DNA of 64,000 nt, taken from contig NZ_JAEHFX010000011.1 in NCBI RefSeq assembly GCF_016623615.1, forward strand, positions 86,020 to 150,019, given 5' to 3'. This stretch comes from Adhaeribacter terrigena. GTDB taxonomy: Bacteria; Bacteroidota; Bacteroidia; Cytophagales; Hymenobacteraceae. The notes beneath the pieces are model-generated. The model had not been told where the DNA came from, ran no database searches, and was given only the letters and a program-made list of their open reading frames with translations. The number at the start of each line of letters is the position of its first letter. The stretch's first letter is position 1. This document shows, one piece after another, positions 20,792-28,968 of the stretch. Made by a program: the position numbers and the translations under genes.

Positions 20792-21700
20792 ATGTCTGAG
20801 AATAAAGTAGTACCAGTTAAGAAAAAAGGCGGCCTGGGCCGGGGTTTGAATGCCCTGATCGAAGGCAGTTACGATAAAAAAGTAGATCCGCAAATCCTTC
20901 ACGAAGTAAATACCATCGCAGAGATCAAATTATCCCAGATCGAAACGAACCCGTTTCAGCCCCGCTCCCACTTCGACCAGACTGCTTTAGAAGAACTGGC
21001 CGAATCTATTAAGGTTCAGGGCATTATCCAGCCGATCACGGTCCGTCAGTTAGACGCCAACACCTTCCAGCTTATTTCCGGGGAACGCCGTTATCAGGCT
21101 TCCAAGCTGGCTGGTCTGGAAACCATTCCGGCTTATATACGCAAGGCCGATGACCAGCAGATGCTGGAAATGGCCCTGATCGAGAACATTCAGCGCGAAC
21201 AATTAAACGCCATTGAAATTGCGTTAAGCTACCAGCGTTTGCTTTCGGAATGTAACCTGAAACAGGAAGAACTCGGTGACCGCGTAGGCAAAAAACGTAC
21301 GACGGTAACCAATTACCTCCGTCTGTTAAAGCTTCCGCCGGATATTCAGATCGGTTTGCGCGACCAGCAGATCTCTATGGGGCACGCCCGCGCCTTGATC
21401 AACATCGATAATATTGAATTGCAGCTGGAAGTTTACAACAAAACGGTAGCCGAAGAACTTTCGGTGCGAAAAGTGGAAGAACTAGTTCGTAACCTTTCCA
21501 AGCCGAAAAAAGAAACTGTTGACCGCGCCGATATTCCGGCGGAGCACCAGGCAGAATTAAAAAAGGTAGAATCGCGGCTTTCGAGTCACTTCGGAACCAA
21601 AATTTACGTTAAAACCTCTAACGCCGGCAAAGGCGAAATTAAAATCCCGTTCGTATCTACCGACGACCTGAACCGGATCCTGGAGCTTTTAAACTACTAA
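20792..21700 (+). CDS. parB: Chromosome-partitioning protein ParB
   Basis: 302-residue parS-binding CTPase. It has the N-terminal KKGGLGRGLNALI segment, the CTP/parS-clamp motifs ETNPFQPR and SGERRYQASKLAG, ENIQREQLNAIE, an HTH domain near KRTTVTNYLRLLKLPP, and a C-terminal dimerisation domain. It follows parA and precedes a DUF5683 gene by six bases. No parS-like palindrome was recognised in the window. Confidence 0.96.
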   Translation: MSENKVVPVKKKGGLGRGLNALIEGSYDKKVDPQILHEVNTIAEIKLSQIETNPFQPRSHFDQTALEELAESIKVQGIIQPITVRQLDANTFQLISGERRYQASKLAGLETIPAYIRKADDQQMLEMALIENIQREQLNAIEIALSYQRLLSECNLKQEELGDRVGKKRTTVTNYLRLLKLPPDIQIGLRDQQISMGHARALINIDNIELQLEVYNKTVAEELSVRKVEELVRNLSKPKKETVDRADIPAEHQAELKKVESRLSSHFGTKIYVKTSNAGKGEIKIPFVSTDDLNRILELLNY

Positions 21701-21706
21701 GAATCT

Positions 21707-22342
21707 ATGCGGCTGAAAGCAGTACTGTTTGGTTTTATTACTTTTTGCGGCTTAAACCATAGCGTTTTTGTTTCCGCGCAAACGGTTACTGCCCGCACTG
21801 ATTCTGCCATTGTAGCTACTCCTAAACCAGATCCGGATAAAGACCGCATTATAAAAACCGAAAAAGACAAAGGCTTGAGCAAACCCGGCCGGGCAGCTTT
21901 GTTTTCGGCAGTACTTCCGGGCTTAGGTCAGGTATATAACGGACATTACTGGAAAGTGCCGGTAATTTATGCTGTGGGCGGCACGCTGGGTTATCTAATT
22001 GTCTGGAACAATGACAGGTACCAGGATTATAGCCAAGCCTATCTTTATTCAATAGATAATAACACGGAAACTGAACCTACCATTAAGGACGAAGCAACTT
22101 CTTTAAGTACGAATGCTTTGCGTAATGGCCGTGATCTTTATCGCCGCAACCGCGACCTTTCCGTTATTTTACTGGTGCTTGCTTACGGGCTGAATATTAT
22201 GGAAGCTAATGTTGGTGCGCATTTAAATGAATTCGATATTTCCGATGACCTGAGCATGAACTGGCAGCCTTCCATTCAATACGCTGCTTTCGGCACGCAA
22301 CCAACTCCCGGCCTTTCCCTTCACTTCAGACTAAAAAAATAA
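21707..22342 (+). CDS. DUF5683 membrane protein
   Basis: 211 residues: N-terminal signal-like segment, then GRAALFSAVLPGLGQVYNGHYWKVPVIY and a second hydrophobic helix near VILLVLAYGLNIMEANVGAHL, as in DUF5683, a family commonly found between parB and dapB in Bacteroidota. Function is unknown; the location suggests a link with envelope or cell-cycle processes. The stop overlaps the dapB start (TAATG). A dispersed motif (21742-21769) encodes part of the signal peptide. Confidence 0.85.
   Translation: MRLKAVLFGFITFCGLNHSVFVSAQTVTARTDSAIVATPKPDPDKDRIIKTEKDKGLSKPGRAALFSAVLPGLGQVYNGHYWKVPVIYAVGGTLGYLIVWNNDRYQDYSQAYLYSIDNNTETEPTIKDEATSLSTNALRNGRDLYRRNRDLSVILLVLAYGLNIMEANVGAHLNEFDISDDLSMNWQPSIQYAAFGTQPTPGLSLHFRLKK
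21742..21769 (+). repeat. Dispersed motif inside a signal-peptide coding region
   Basis: TTTTTGCGGCTTAAACC then ATAGCGTTTTTG; in frame it encodes FCGLNHSVFV of the DUF5683 protein. Confidence 0.7.
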
Positions 22343-23058
22343 TGAAAATATTGCTTATCGGCTATGGCAAAATGGGCAAAACCATTGAGCAATTAGCTTT
22401 AGCCAAAGGCCACGAAATTGTAGGCAAAATAGATCATGCATCAATTGCCCAACTTTCCGATTTCAATGCTCAAAACACCGAGGTAGCCATTGAATTTACC
22501 CATCCCGAAGCGGCGTTTGGCAATATTGCTTATTGTCTGGAAAACGGCATTCCGGTAGTTTCGGGCTCTACGGGATGGCAGGAGCGGATGCCGGAAGCCA
22601 AAGAACTTTGCGAAAAACACGCCGGAAGTTTCATGTATGCTTCAAATTTCAGCATTGGAGTTAACCTTTTTTTTCATTTTAATGAATATATTGCTTCCCG
22701 AATGCAGCAATACCCGGAATATGCGATTGGGATCCGGGAAATTCATCACACTCAGAAAGTGGATCACCCAAGCGGCACGGCTATTACCACGGCCGAAGGA
22801 ATTCTGAAAAGCTATCGGAACCTGGATGGTTGGGTGAATGAAGAAACGGAAACCGAAGGCAAATTACCGATCGTTTCGGAACGCACCGACGACGTAATAG
22901 GAACGCATATTGTGCGTTATGCTTCTGCAATAGATGAAATTGAGCTGAGCCATGTGGCGCATTCGCGGACCGGTTTTGCGGCCGGGGCTTTAATGGCTGC
23001 CGAATGGCTTCCGGGTAAAAAAGGGGTTTTCGGTATGAAAGACCTGATGAACTTATAA
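22342..23058 (+). CDS. dapB: 4-hydroxy-tetrahydrodipicolinate reductase
   Basis: Reduces HTPA to tetrahydrodipicolinate in lysine and diaminopimelate synthesis. The 238 residues show the nucleotide-binding LLIGYGKMGKTIE, VSGSTGW, the substrate motif HHTQKVDHPSGTA with the catalytic His-His and Lys, and the C-terminal SHVAHSRTGFAAGAL. It overlaps the upstream gene by one base and is followed 15 bases later by lepB, a tight operon. Confidence 0.95.
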   Translation: MKILLIGYGKMGKTIEQLALAKGHEIVGKIDHASIAQLSDFNAQNTEVAIEFTHPEAAFGNIAYCLENGIPVVSGSTGWQERMPEAKELCEKHAGSFMYASNFSIGVNLFFHFNEYIASRMQQYPEYAIGIREIHHTQKVDHPSGTAITTAEGILKSYRNLDGWVNEETETEGKLPIVSERTDDVIGTHIVRYASAIDEIELSHVAHSRTGFAAGALMAAEWLPGKKGVFGMKDLMNL

Positions 23059-23073
23059 CAAACTACTGAAACT

Positions 23074-24174
23074 ATGAGCGTAACTTTTTGGAAGAAAAAA
23101 GAAACCAAACCACAGGAAAAAAAAGGCTTCTTCCGGGAATGGGGCGATGCCATCTTGTTTGCCGTGGTGGCCGCTACGCTTATTCGCTGGGCTACTTTTG
23201 AAGCCTATACCATTCCCACCCCTTCCATGGAAAGTTCGCTTTTAGTGGGCGATTACCTGTTTGTAAGCAAACTCCATTATGGTCCGCGTACGCCAATAAC
23301 GCCTTTACAGGTTCCGCTTACCCACCAGACCATCTGGGGCACCAGCATTCCTTCTTACTCCGACATTATTCAGCTGAAACAATACCGGTTACCAGGTTTT
23401 ACCAGCGTGAAGAACAACGATGTAGTAGTATTTAATGTGCCTTTCGAAGACCATCATCCGCCCGATCTGAGAACCAACTACATTAAGCGCTGCGTAGGCA
23501 TTGCCGGCGATGTGCTGGAAGTACGGGATATGCAGGTTTATATTAACGGCAAACCGGCCGAAAACCCGGAAGGAATGCAGAACCGTTACCTGCTGGAAAC
23601 CACTACCATGCTGGACGCTGATTTTTTCCGGAACCTGGGCATTAGCCTGGCCGGTATTCAGCCGATACAAGGTGGCTACGTGGTAGATTGCACGCCGGAA
23701 CAGGCCGAAAAATTCAAGGGTATGAATTTTATTAAGACCGTTCATTTAGATAAAGATGTACCCGGCCGTGCCGATGCAGAAGTTTACCCGCATACCCCGA
23801 GCGTGCTGAAATGGAACCGCGATAACTACGGCCCGATCATGATCCCGAAAGAAGGCCAGACCATTAAACTTACCCCGGAAAATGCGGCCATATACGAAAC
23901 GGTGATCCGGAAATATGAAGGTAATAAAAATGTAGGTTTTGAAAACGGAGTTATTTCTGTAGAAGGAAAGCCACTCTCGGAATATACTTTCAAGCAGGAT
24001 TATTACTTTATGATGGGTGATAACCGCCATAACTCCGCTGACTCCCGTTACTGGGGTTTTGTACCGGAAGATCACGTGGTTGGCAAAGCCGTTTTAGTCT
24101 GGATGTCGATGGATCCGAATGGCGGCGTTTCCGGTAAAATCCGCTGGAACCGTCTTTTTAATCTGATAGACTAA
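23074..24174 (+). CDS. lepB: Signal peptidase I
   Basis: Membrane-bound serine protease that removes signal peptides. The 366 residues start with one transmembrane helix, then the catalytic Ser motif TIPTPSMESSLLVGD, the general-base Lys in NYIKRCVGIAGD, and the C-terminal GDNRHNSADSRYWG box. A long insertion of about 150 residues lies between the Lys region and the C-terminal box, typical of Bacteroidota LepB. It is the last gene of the operon; a terminator follows at 24243. Confidence 0.95.
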   Translation: MSVTFWKKKETKPQEKKGFFREWGDAILFAVVAATLIRWATFEAYTIPTPSMESSLLVGDYLFVSKLHYGPRTPITPLQVPLTHQTIWGTSIPSYSDIIQLKQYRLPGFTSVKNNDVVVFNVPFEDHHPPDLRTNYIKRCVGIAGDVLEVRDMQVYINGKPAENPEGMQNRYLLETTTMLDADFFRNLGISLAGIQPIQGGYVVDCTPEQAEKFKGMNFIKTVHLDKDVPGRADAEVYPHTPSVLKWNRDNYGPIMIPKEGQTIKLTPENAAIYETVIRKYEGNKNVGFENGVISVEGKPLSEYTFKQDYYFMMGDNRHNSADSRYWGFVPEDHVVGKAVLVWMSMDPNGGVSGKIRWNRLFNLID

Positions 24175-24176
24175 TT

Positions 24177-24229
24177 AAATTGTTAATTGTTAAATGGTTT
24201 TATGGTTAAATGGTTTAATTGTTAAATCG
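24177..24229. repeat. Simple repeat block of TTAAATGGTT words (left arm)
   Basis: Words such as TTGTTAAATGG and TTTATGGTTAAATGGTT follow the lepB stop. Near-complementary words recur at 24406-24466, so the two blocks form a loose inverted repeat around the terminator. Confidence 0.75.
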
Positions 24230-24242
24230 TATAATAGAACCT

Positions 24243-24276
24243 AAAAAAAGCGCTGAATTTCTTCAGCGCTTTTTTT
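24243..24276. terminator. Bidirectional terminator lepB / ung
   Basis: AAAAAAAGCGCTGA (24243-24256) pairs with TTCAGCGCTTTTTTT between convergent genes. Confidence 0.9.
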
Positions 24277-24280
24277 ATTG

Positions 24281-24310
24281 AGTTTTTGGGGCTAAAAGCA
24301 TACCGTTTTA
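24281..24310 (+). repeat. Dispersed motif copy
   Basis: AGTTTTTGGGGCTAAAAGC then ATACCGTTTTA, just after the terminator. Confidence 0.75.
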
Positions 24311-24405
24311 AAATTTCCATTCTAAAATATTCAAATAAGAATCTATTTAAAATAAAAGGGTACCGAAGACGCTATGGTCGCTGATGTTGATCTTATTAAG
24401 AGCAA

Positions 24406-24466
24406 TCAACCATTTAACCATAAAACAATTTAACAATCAAACCATTTAACAATTTAACCAGTAAAC
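24406..24466. repeat. Simple repeat block of AACCATTTAAC words (right arm)
   Basis: Words such as CAACCATTTAACC and AACAATTTAACC end just before the ung stop codon. Confidence 0.75.
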
Positions 24467-25129
24467 CTACCAATCGATTTCTTTTTTGCCGTGGGCTTTT
24501 AAATAAGCATTTGCTTTGCTGAAGTGATGCGTACCGAAGAAGCCTTTATCGGCAGCGAAAGGCGACGGATGGGCGGCTTTTAGAACCAGGTGTTTTGTAT
24601 CGTCAATAATAACGCCTTTCTTTTGCGCGTAGGCACCCCAAAGCATGAATACCAGGTTCTTTTTCCCGTCCGACAATTTTTTAATAACAGCATCGGTAAA
24701 CGTTTCCCAGCCTTTATTCTGGTGCGAACCAGCCGTATTAGCTCTAACCGTTAATGTGGCATTCAGCAATAAAACACCTTGTTCAGCCCAGCGTTCCAGG
24801 TTGCCGCTGGCCGGAATTTCTTTTCCCAGGTCATCTTTAATTTCTTTGAAGATATTGCGGAGCGATGGCGGCGTTCTGATTCCTTCGTTCACAGAAAAGG
24901 CTAACCCGTTGGCTTGCCCGGGACCGTGATATGGGTCCTGGCCCAGTATTACCACTTCTACTTTATCGAACGGACATTCTTCAAAAGCGTGAAAGATCTG
25001 CTTACCCGGCGGAAAAATCTGCTGCGAAGCGTATTCCTGTTTAACAAATGCGATCAGGTCCCGAAAATATTGCTTTTCAAATTCCGGTTGCAGTGCTTTT
25101 TGCCAGCTTTCTTCTATCTTTACAATCAT
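24467..25129 (-). CDS. ung: Uracil-DNA glycosylase
   Basis: Removes uracil from DNA in base excision repair. The 220 residues contain the water-activating motif VVILGQDPYHGPGQANGLAFSV with the catalytic Asp, LLNATLTVRANTAGSH, and the C-terminal DNA-intercalation motif AAHPSPFAADKGFFGTHHFSKAN. Family 1 UDG of normal length. It converges with lepB. Confidence 0.96.
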   Translation of the reverse strand: MIVKIEESWQKALQPEFEKQYFRDLIAFVKQEYASQQIFPPGKQIFHAFEECPFDKVEVVILGQDPYHGPGQANGLAFSVNEGIRTPPSLRNIFKEIKDDLGKEIPASGNLERWAEQGVLLLNATLTVRANTAGSHQNKGWETFTDAVIKKLSDGKKNLVFMLWGAYAQKKGVIIDDTKHLVLKAAHPSPFAADKGFFGTHHFSKANAYLKAHGKKEIDW

Positions 25130-25248
25130 AAGCCAGTTTTACTTTTTCGGATTAAAAGAGTACCATATATTTTTTTCCCGCGTAATATTACGTAAACTTA
25201 TCCCGGAAAATAGCTGTTTAGAAGACAAATATTTACGCTGCTTTTTAT

Positions 25249-25635
25249 ATGGATACCCAGACAACCCAAGGCGTTCAAGTAACGGTTACTACCAACTACC
25301 TGCCCGATTATTCGAGCCCGGGCCAGCAGCATTTTGTATTTGCCTACAAGATCACCATTCAGAACAATAGCGAATTTACCGTAAAACTGCTCCGCCGCTA
25401 CTGGCAAATCTTCGATTCTAACGGCACTGTGCGCGAAGTGGAAGGCGAAGGCGTGGTGGGCCAGCAGCCTACCTTAGAGCCCGGCGAATCGCATCAATAC
25501 GTTTCGGGCTGCAATTTAAAAACCGGTATTGGTAAAATGACCGGTCATTACACCATGGAACGCCTGGTGGACGGCCGAGAGTTTAAAGTAGAAATTCCGG
25601 AATTTGTTTTGATCGTACCTTATAAACTGAATTAA
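25249..25635 (+). CDS. apaG: ApaG family protein
   Basis: 128-residue single-domain beta-sandwich (DUF525/ApaG): YKITIQNNSEFTVKLLRRYWQIFDSNG, EVEGEGVVGQQPTLEPGESHQYVSG, and GKMTGHYTMER. Related to the F-box protein C-terminal domain; the molecular role is not settled, although linked genetically to nucleotide and cobalt responses. It lies seven bases before the next gene and is probably cotranscribed with the following two genes. Confidence 0.93.
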   Translation: MDTQTTQGVQVTVTTNYLPDYSSPGQQHFVFAYKITIQNNSEFTVKLLRRYWQIFDSNGTVREVEGEGVVGQQPTLEPGESHQYVSGCNLKTGIGKMTGHYTMERLVDGREFKVEIPEFVLIVPYKLN

Positions 25636-25641
25636 GCTTTC

Positions 25642-26427
25642 GTGTTTCCTATCCGGCTTGCCGCAAAATACGCGCAGCATTTAACCCGCTCTTTCCGCCT
25701 GCACGGCATTCATTCGCCGTTCGTTTTCAATCTGCAGCACCAGGTTATAGACCACAAAGGTACCTTTGGCGCCTACCTGGTAATAGAAGATCTGCGCCAT
25801 ATTCTGCTGGAAGATAACCGGAAAATTACGATCAAAGATTTTGGCGCCGGCTCCAGAACCAACGCCGGTCGTACCCGGAAAGTTAAAGACATTGCCCTCC
25901 ATTCGGCGAAAGCGCCTAAACATGCCCAGCTGTTATTCCGGCTCGTAAATCATTTCGCGCCCCAGACCATTTTCGACCTGGGTACTTCGCTTGGTTTAAC
26001 TACGGCTTATTTAGCTTCGGCGCGGCGCGGCAGCACCGTTTATACTTTTGAAGGCTGCCCGGAAACGGCTTCCCTGGCCCGCGAAAATTTCAAAAGCCTG
26101 AAGCTGGGTAATATTCAGTTAGCAGAAGGAAACCTGGACGAAACGCTATCCGAAACACTTAAAAAAGTAGATAAAGTAAATTTTGCTTTCCTGGATGGCA
26201 ACCACCGTTACGAACCCACCATGCGCTATTTCCGGCAACTGCTGGCTAAAGCCGACGAGAATTCCGTTTTTGTGATAGACGACATTTACTGGAGCGCCGA
26301 AATGGAACGCGCCTGGAAAGAGATTGCCGCCCTGCCGGAAGTTACCGTAGCCCTGGATCTGTTCCAGATCGGTATCGTTTTCTTCCGGAAAAGTCAGGTA
26401 AAGGAATATTTTACGATTCGGTATTAA
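25642..26427 (+). CDS. Class I SAM-dependent methyltransferase (O-methyltransferase-like)
   Basis: 261 residues starting at GTG 25642. The central part has TIFDLGTSLGLTTAYLA (motif I, SAM binding), VYTFEGCPETASLARENF, a third strand around NFAFLDGNHRYEPTMRYFRQL and a DDIYW segment that could bind metal, like O-methyltransferase 3 and related Bacteroidota proteins. The N-terminal 90 residues resemble no known family to me. A motif-like stretch lies at 26370-26396. Substrate unknown. Confidence 0.8.
   Translation: MFPIRLAAKYAQHLTRSFRLHGIHSPFVFNLQHQVIDHKGTFGAYLVIEDLRHILLEDNRKITIKDFGAGSRTNAGRTRKVKDIALHSAKAPKHAQLLFRLVNHFAPQTIFDLGTSLGLTTAYLASARRGSTVYTFEGCPETASLARENFKSLKLGNIQLAEGNLDETLSETLKKVDKVNFAFLDGNHRYEPTMRYFRQLLAKADENSVFVIDDIYWSAEMERAWKEIAALPEVTVALDLFQIGIVFFRKSQVKEYFTIRY
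26370..26396 (-). repeat. Dispersed motif inside the methyltransferase gene
   Basis: Plus strand CGGTATCGTTTTCTTCC then GGAAAAGTCAG, matching the reverse orientation; encodes GIVFFRKSQ. Confidence 0.45.
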
Positions 26428-26435
26428 AACGTTTT

Positions 26436-27143
26436 ATGGCAAATTTCTTAACTGCAGAATGGCGTAAACTGGCTTTTGCTAATTATGTTATAGATCCGGA
26501 AATTCTCAGCAAATACGTACCCGCCAAAACCGAATTAGATTTCTGGAACGGTGATTGTTTTGTGAGTCTGGTCGGTTTTAAGTTTTGCAACACCCGCCTT
26601 AAAGGTTTTCGTGTACCTTTCCATACCGATTTCGAAGAAGTGAACCTCCGTTTTTACGTGCGTCATAAAAAGAATGGAGCATGGAAGCGAGGCGTGGTTT
26701 TTATTAAAGAGATCGTACCTAAACCTGCCATCACGTTTGTAGCGAATACGATCTATAAAGAAAATTACGTAACCGTACCTATGGATCACCTCTGGGAACA
26801 TTCCGATAATGATCTGAAAGTAGGGTACCGGTGGAAATCCGGGAACTGGAATACGTTTGAACTGCTAGCCGAAAATTCGTTACAGGAGATCGTTACCGGT
26901 AGCCAGGAAGAATTTATAACGGAACATTACTGGGGCTATGCGCAAGCTTCCCAGGACAAAACTTCTGAATACGAAGTGACGCATCCCTGCTGGCAGGTTT
27001 ACCCGGTAAAAAATTATAAAATCGAGGTCGATTTTGGCAAAATTTATAGTCCGGAATTCAGCTTTCTTGCCACCGAAAAGCCCAAAACTACTTTCCTAGC
27101 CGAAGGTTCGGAAATAAGTGTAAAACCCGGAATATTCTTTTAA
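26436..27143 (+). CDS. DUF2071 (YqjF-like) protein
   Basis: 235 residues matching the DUF2071/YqjF family: WRKLAFANYVIDPEILSKYVPAKTELD at the N-terminus, DCFVSLVGFKF, NLRFYVRHKKNGAWKRGVVFIKEIVPK and a mid-region EHYWGYAQ. The family has an acetoacetate decarboxylase-like beta fold but no settled activity. Start at ATG 26436, nine bases after the previous stop; last gene of the apaG run. Confidence 0.88.
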   Translation: MANFLTAEWRKLAFANYVIDPEILSKYVPAKTELDFWNGDCFVSLVGFKFCNTRLKGFRVPFHTDFEEVNLRFYVRHKKNGAWKRGVVFIKEIVPKPAITFVANTIYKENYVTVPMDHLWEHSDNDLKVGYRWKSGNWNTFELLAENSLQEIVTGSQEEFITEHYWGYAQASQDKTSEYEVTHPCWQVYPVKNYKIEVDFGKIYSPEFSFLATEKPKTTFLAEGSEISVKPGIFF

Positions 27144-27183
27144 ACAAAACAGCCACCGAAATATAGGGTGGCTGTTTTGTTTG
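27142..27183. terminator. Bidirectional terminator
   Basis: AAACAAAACAGCCACC (27142-27157) pairs with GGTGGCTGTTTTGTTT (27167-27182). Confidence 0.85.
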
Positions 27184-27282
27184 ATTTACAGGATCATTTG
27201 CTAGTAGGAACTTAAACCAGCAAATGCGTTCCGGAATGATTAATAAAGATAGTCAAAGATAGTTCCTTCGATTCAGTAAAAA

Positions 27283-28092
27283 TTACCGGATCGACTGCCG
27301 CACTTTCACCAATCTTTCCAATAGGATTTCCAGGTTATCCAATGCCAGCATATTCGCGCCGTCCGATTTGGCGGTTACCGGCGTGGGGTGCGTTTCAATG
27401 AACAAACCATCGGCTCCTACGGCAATAGCCGCTTTGGCAATTGTTTCGATCAGGGCCGGTTGTCCACCGGTAACGCCGGAGGTTTGGTTAGGCTGCTGCA
27501 AGGAATGCGTTACATCCATTACTACCGGCACTCCAAAGCTTTGCATGATCGGTAAATTCCGGAAATCGACTACCATATCGGAATAACCGAAAGAATTTCC
27601 GCGGTCGGTCAGAATGATATTTTCGTTACCTGAATCGCGGAGTTTCCCAACGGCAAATTGCATGGCTTCGCCGGAAAGGAACTGGCCTTTTTTTACGTTT
27701 ACGGTTTTGCCGGTATTGGCAGCTGCTACCAGCAAATCGGTCTGGCGGCAAAGGAAAGCCGGGATCTGCAGCACATCTACGTATTCAGCCGCCATGGCTG
27801 CTTCAGCACTTTCATGAATATCGGTTACGGTTGGAACGTTAAAGGTCTCTCCTACTTTGCGCAGAATTTTCAGAGCTTTTTCATCACCAATACCGGTAAA
27901 AGAATCGAGGCGCGAGCGGTTGGCTTTGCGGTAAGATCCTTTAAAAATAAACGGGATCTGCAGGCGGTCGGTAATGGCTTTTATGCGTTCGGCAATTTCC
28001 AAAGCCATTTCTTCGCCTTCTATGGCGCAGGGCCCGGCCATTAAAAAAAAATTACCGGATTCAGTATTGCGTAAGTTCGGTATGTTCAGCAT
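27283..28092 (-). CDS. kdsA: 3-deoxy-8-phosphooctulonate synthase (KDO-8-P synthase)
   Basis: Condenses PEP with arabinose 5-phosphate to KDO-8-phosphate for the lipopolysaccharide core. The 269 residues show MAGPCAIEGEE, FKGSYRKANRSRLDSFTGIG, TVTDIHES, VKKGQFLSGEAM, LTDRGNSFGY and DVTHSLQQPNQTSGVTGG, the KdsA signature set. The product confirms a Gram-negative envelope. It appears monocistronic. Confidence 0.96.
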   Translation of the reverse strand: MLNIPNLRNTESGNFFLMAGPCAIEGEEMALEIAERIKAITDRLQIPFIFKGSYRKANRSRLDSFTGIGDEKALKILRKVGETFNVPTVTDIHESAEAAMAAEYVDVLQIPAFLCRQTDLLVAAANTGKTVNVKKGQFLSGEAMQFAVGKLRDSGNENIILTDRGNSFGYSDMVVDFRNLPIMQSFGVPVVMDVTHSLQQPNQTSGVTGGQPALIETIAKAAIAVGADGLFIETHPTPVTAKSDGANMLALDNLEILLERLVKVRQSIR

Positions 28093-28145
28093 TCTAGTGA
28101 TTAATGAATAATGATTAGTGATTAATATTCCTGAATTAGCAGGTT

Positions 28146-28174
28146 GAAACGCTAGGGTTTTCGGCCTAAAAAGT
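28146..28174 (-). repeat. Dispersed motif copy
   Basis: Plus strand GAAACGCTAGGGTTTTCGG then CCTAAAAAGTC. Confidence 0.75.
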
Positions 28175-28254
28175 CTGTGGCTGGATTTAGAAAAGCAGCG
28201 ATCCGAATTTGTGAATTTTTTAATGCATTTTCAAAACTTCAAATCTCCAAATTT

Positions 28255-28848
28255 TCAAATCGCCTTCCTTTCCAGGATCATAAACAATTCGTGACCGGCG
28301 CGCGGCTTTACCGAGTTGTAGGCGGGTGCAAAGGTACGGAAATGAAAATAAGGCTCGAAATACGCTCGGTATTCTGCGGCACTTCCCCCAAACGGCGGAC
28401 CGGGCTTTTCAAAAGTGGTATCAAACAGCAAGCCCACCAGTTTCCCACCGGGTTTTAACAGTTCAGCGCATTTTTTGGCATAAGCAGGCCGCAATTCCGG
28501 GTTCAGGGCGCAGAAAAAAGTCTGCTCCAGAATCAGGTCGAACGTGTCCTGGATCTCAAAAAAATTCTGGTACAGCAAATGCGCTGCCGGAAAATCCGGG
28601 AGGCGTTGTTTTAAAGTTAGCAAAGGCGCTTCGGCAAAATCGGCCACGTACACTTCTGTGAAACCCTGCTGGTGCAGATATTCGGCTTCGTAGGCATTTC
28701 CGGCGCCGGGGATCAGAATTTTTAATTTCTGGCTCGATAATTGGGAAGCGTAGGCCTTCAATGGAGGGGAAACCGCACCCAGATCCCAGCCGGTTTGGGC
28801 GTTTAAATAGCGGTTTTGCCAATATTCGGAGCTTAGTTTCGTTTCCAT
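28255..28848 (-). CDS. TPMT-like SAM-dependent methyltransferase
   Basis: 197 residues starting METKLSSEYWQNRYLNA. It has the thiopurine methyltransferase fold: SEYWQNRYLNAQTGWDLGAVSPPL substrate region, LKILIPGAGNAYEAEYLHQQG (SAM motif I), DFAEAPL, and LEQTFFCALNPELRPAYAKKCAELLKPGGKL. The frame extends upstream to 28962, but the methionine at 28848 gives the conserved N-terminus. Natural substrates in bacteria may include thiols, tellurite or halides; not determinable here. Confidence 0.88.
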   Translation of the reverse strand: METKLSSEYWQNRYLNAQTGWDLGAVSPPLKAYASQLSSQKLKILIPGAGNAYEAEYLHQQGFTEVYVADFAEAPLLTLKQRLPDFPAAHLLYQNFFEIQDTFDLILEQTFFCALNPELRPAYAKKCAELLKPGGKLVGLLFDTTFEKPGPPFGGSAAEYRAYFEPYFHFRTFAPAYNSVKPRAGHELFMILERKAI

Positions 28849-28888
28849 TTTATATTTTTTTTGCAAGCTAATGATTTTTAGCGGCACG

Positions 28889-28919
28889 TTTGCAATAGCG
28901 GCAGATAACCGTATTTTTG
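28889..28919 (+). promoter_or_regulatory. Bacteroidota-type promoter for the coiled-coil gene
   Basis: TTTG (28889-28892), 19 bases, then TATTTTTG (28912-28919): an exact TTTG-N19-TAnnTTTG match, about 50 bases before the start codon at 28969. Confidence 0.75.
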
Positions 28920-28968
28920 CAAACTGCGTAACCGCAACCTGACGATTAAAAACCAAAAACAAACAAGT

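Noticed and set aside
19924..21700. parS site near parAB
   Set aside because: No TGTTTCACGTGAAACA-like palindrome was seen in the window, so no origin-proximal claim is made.
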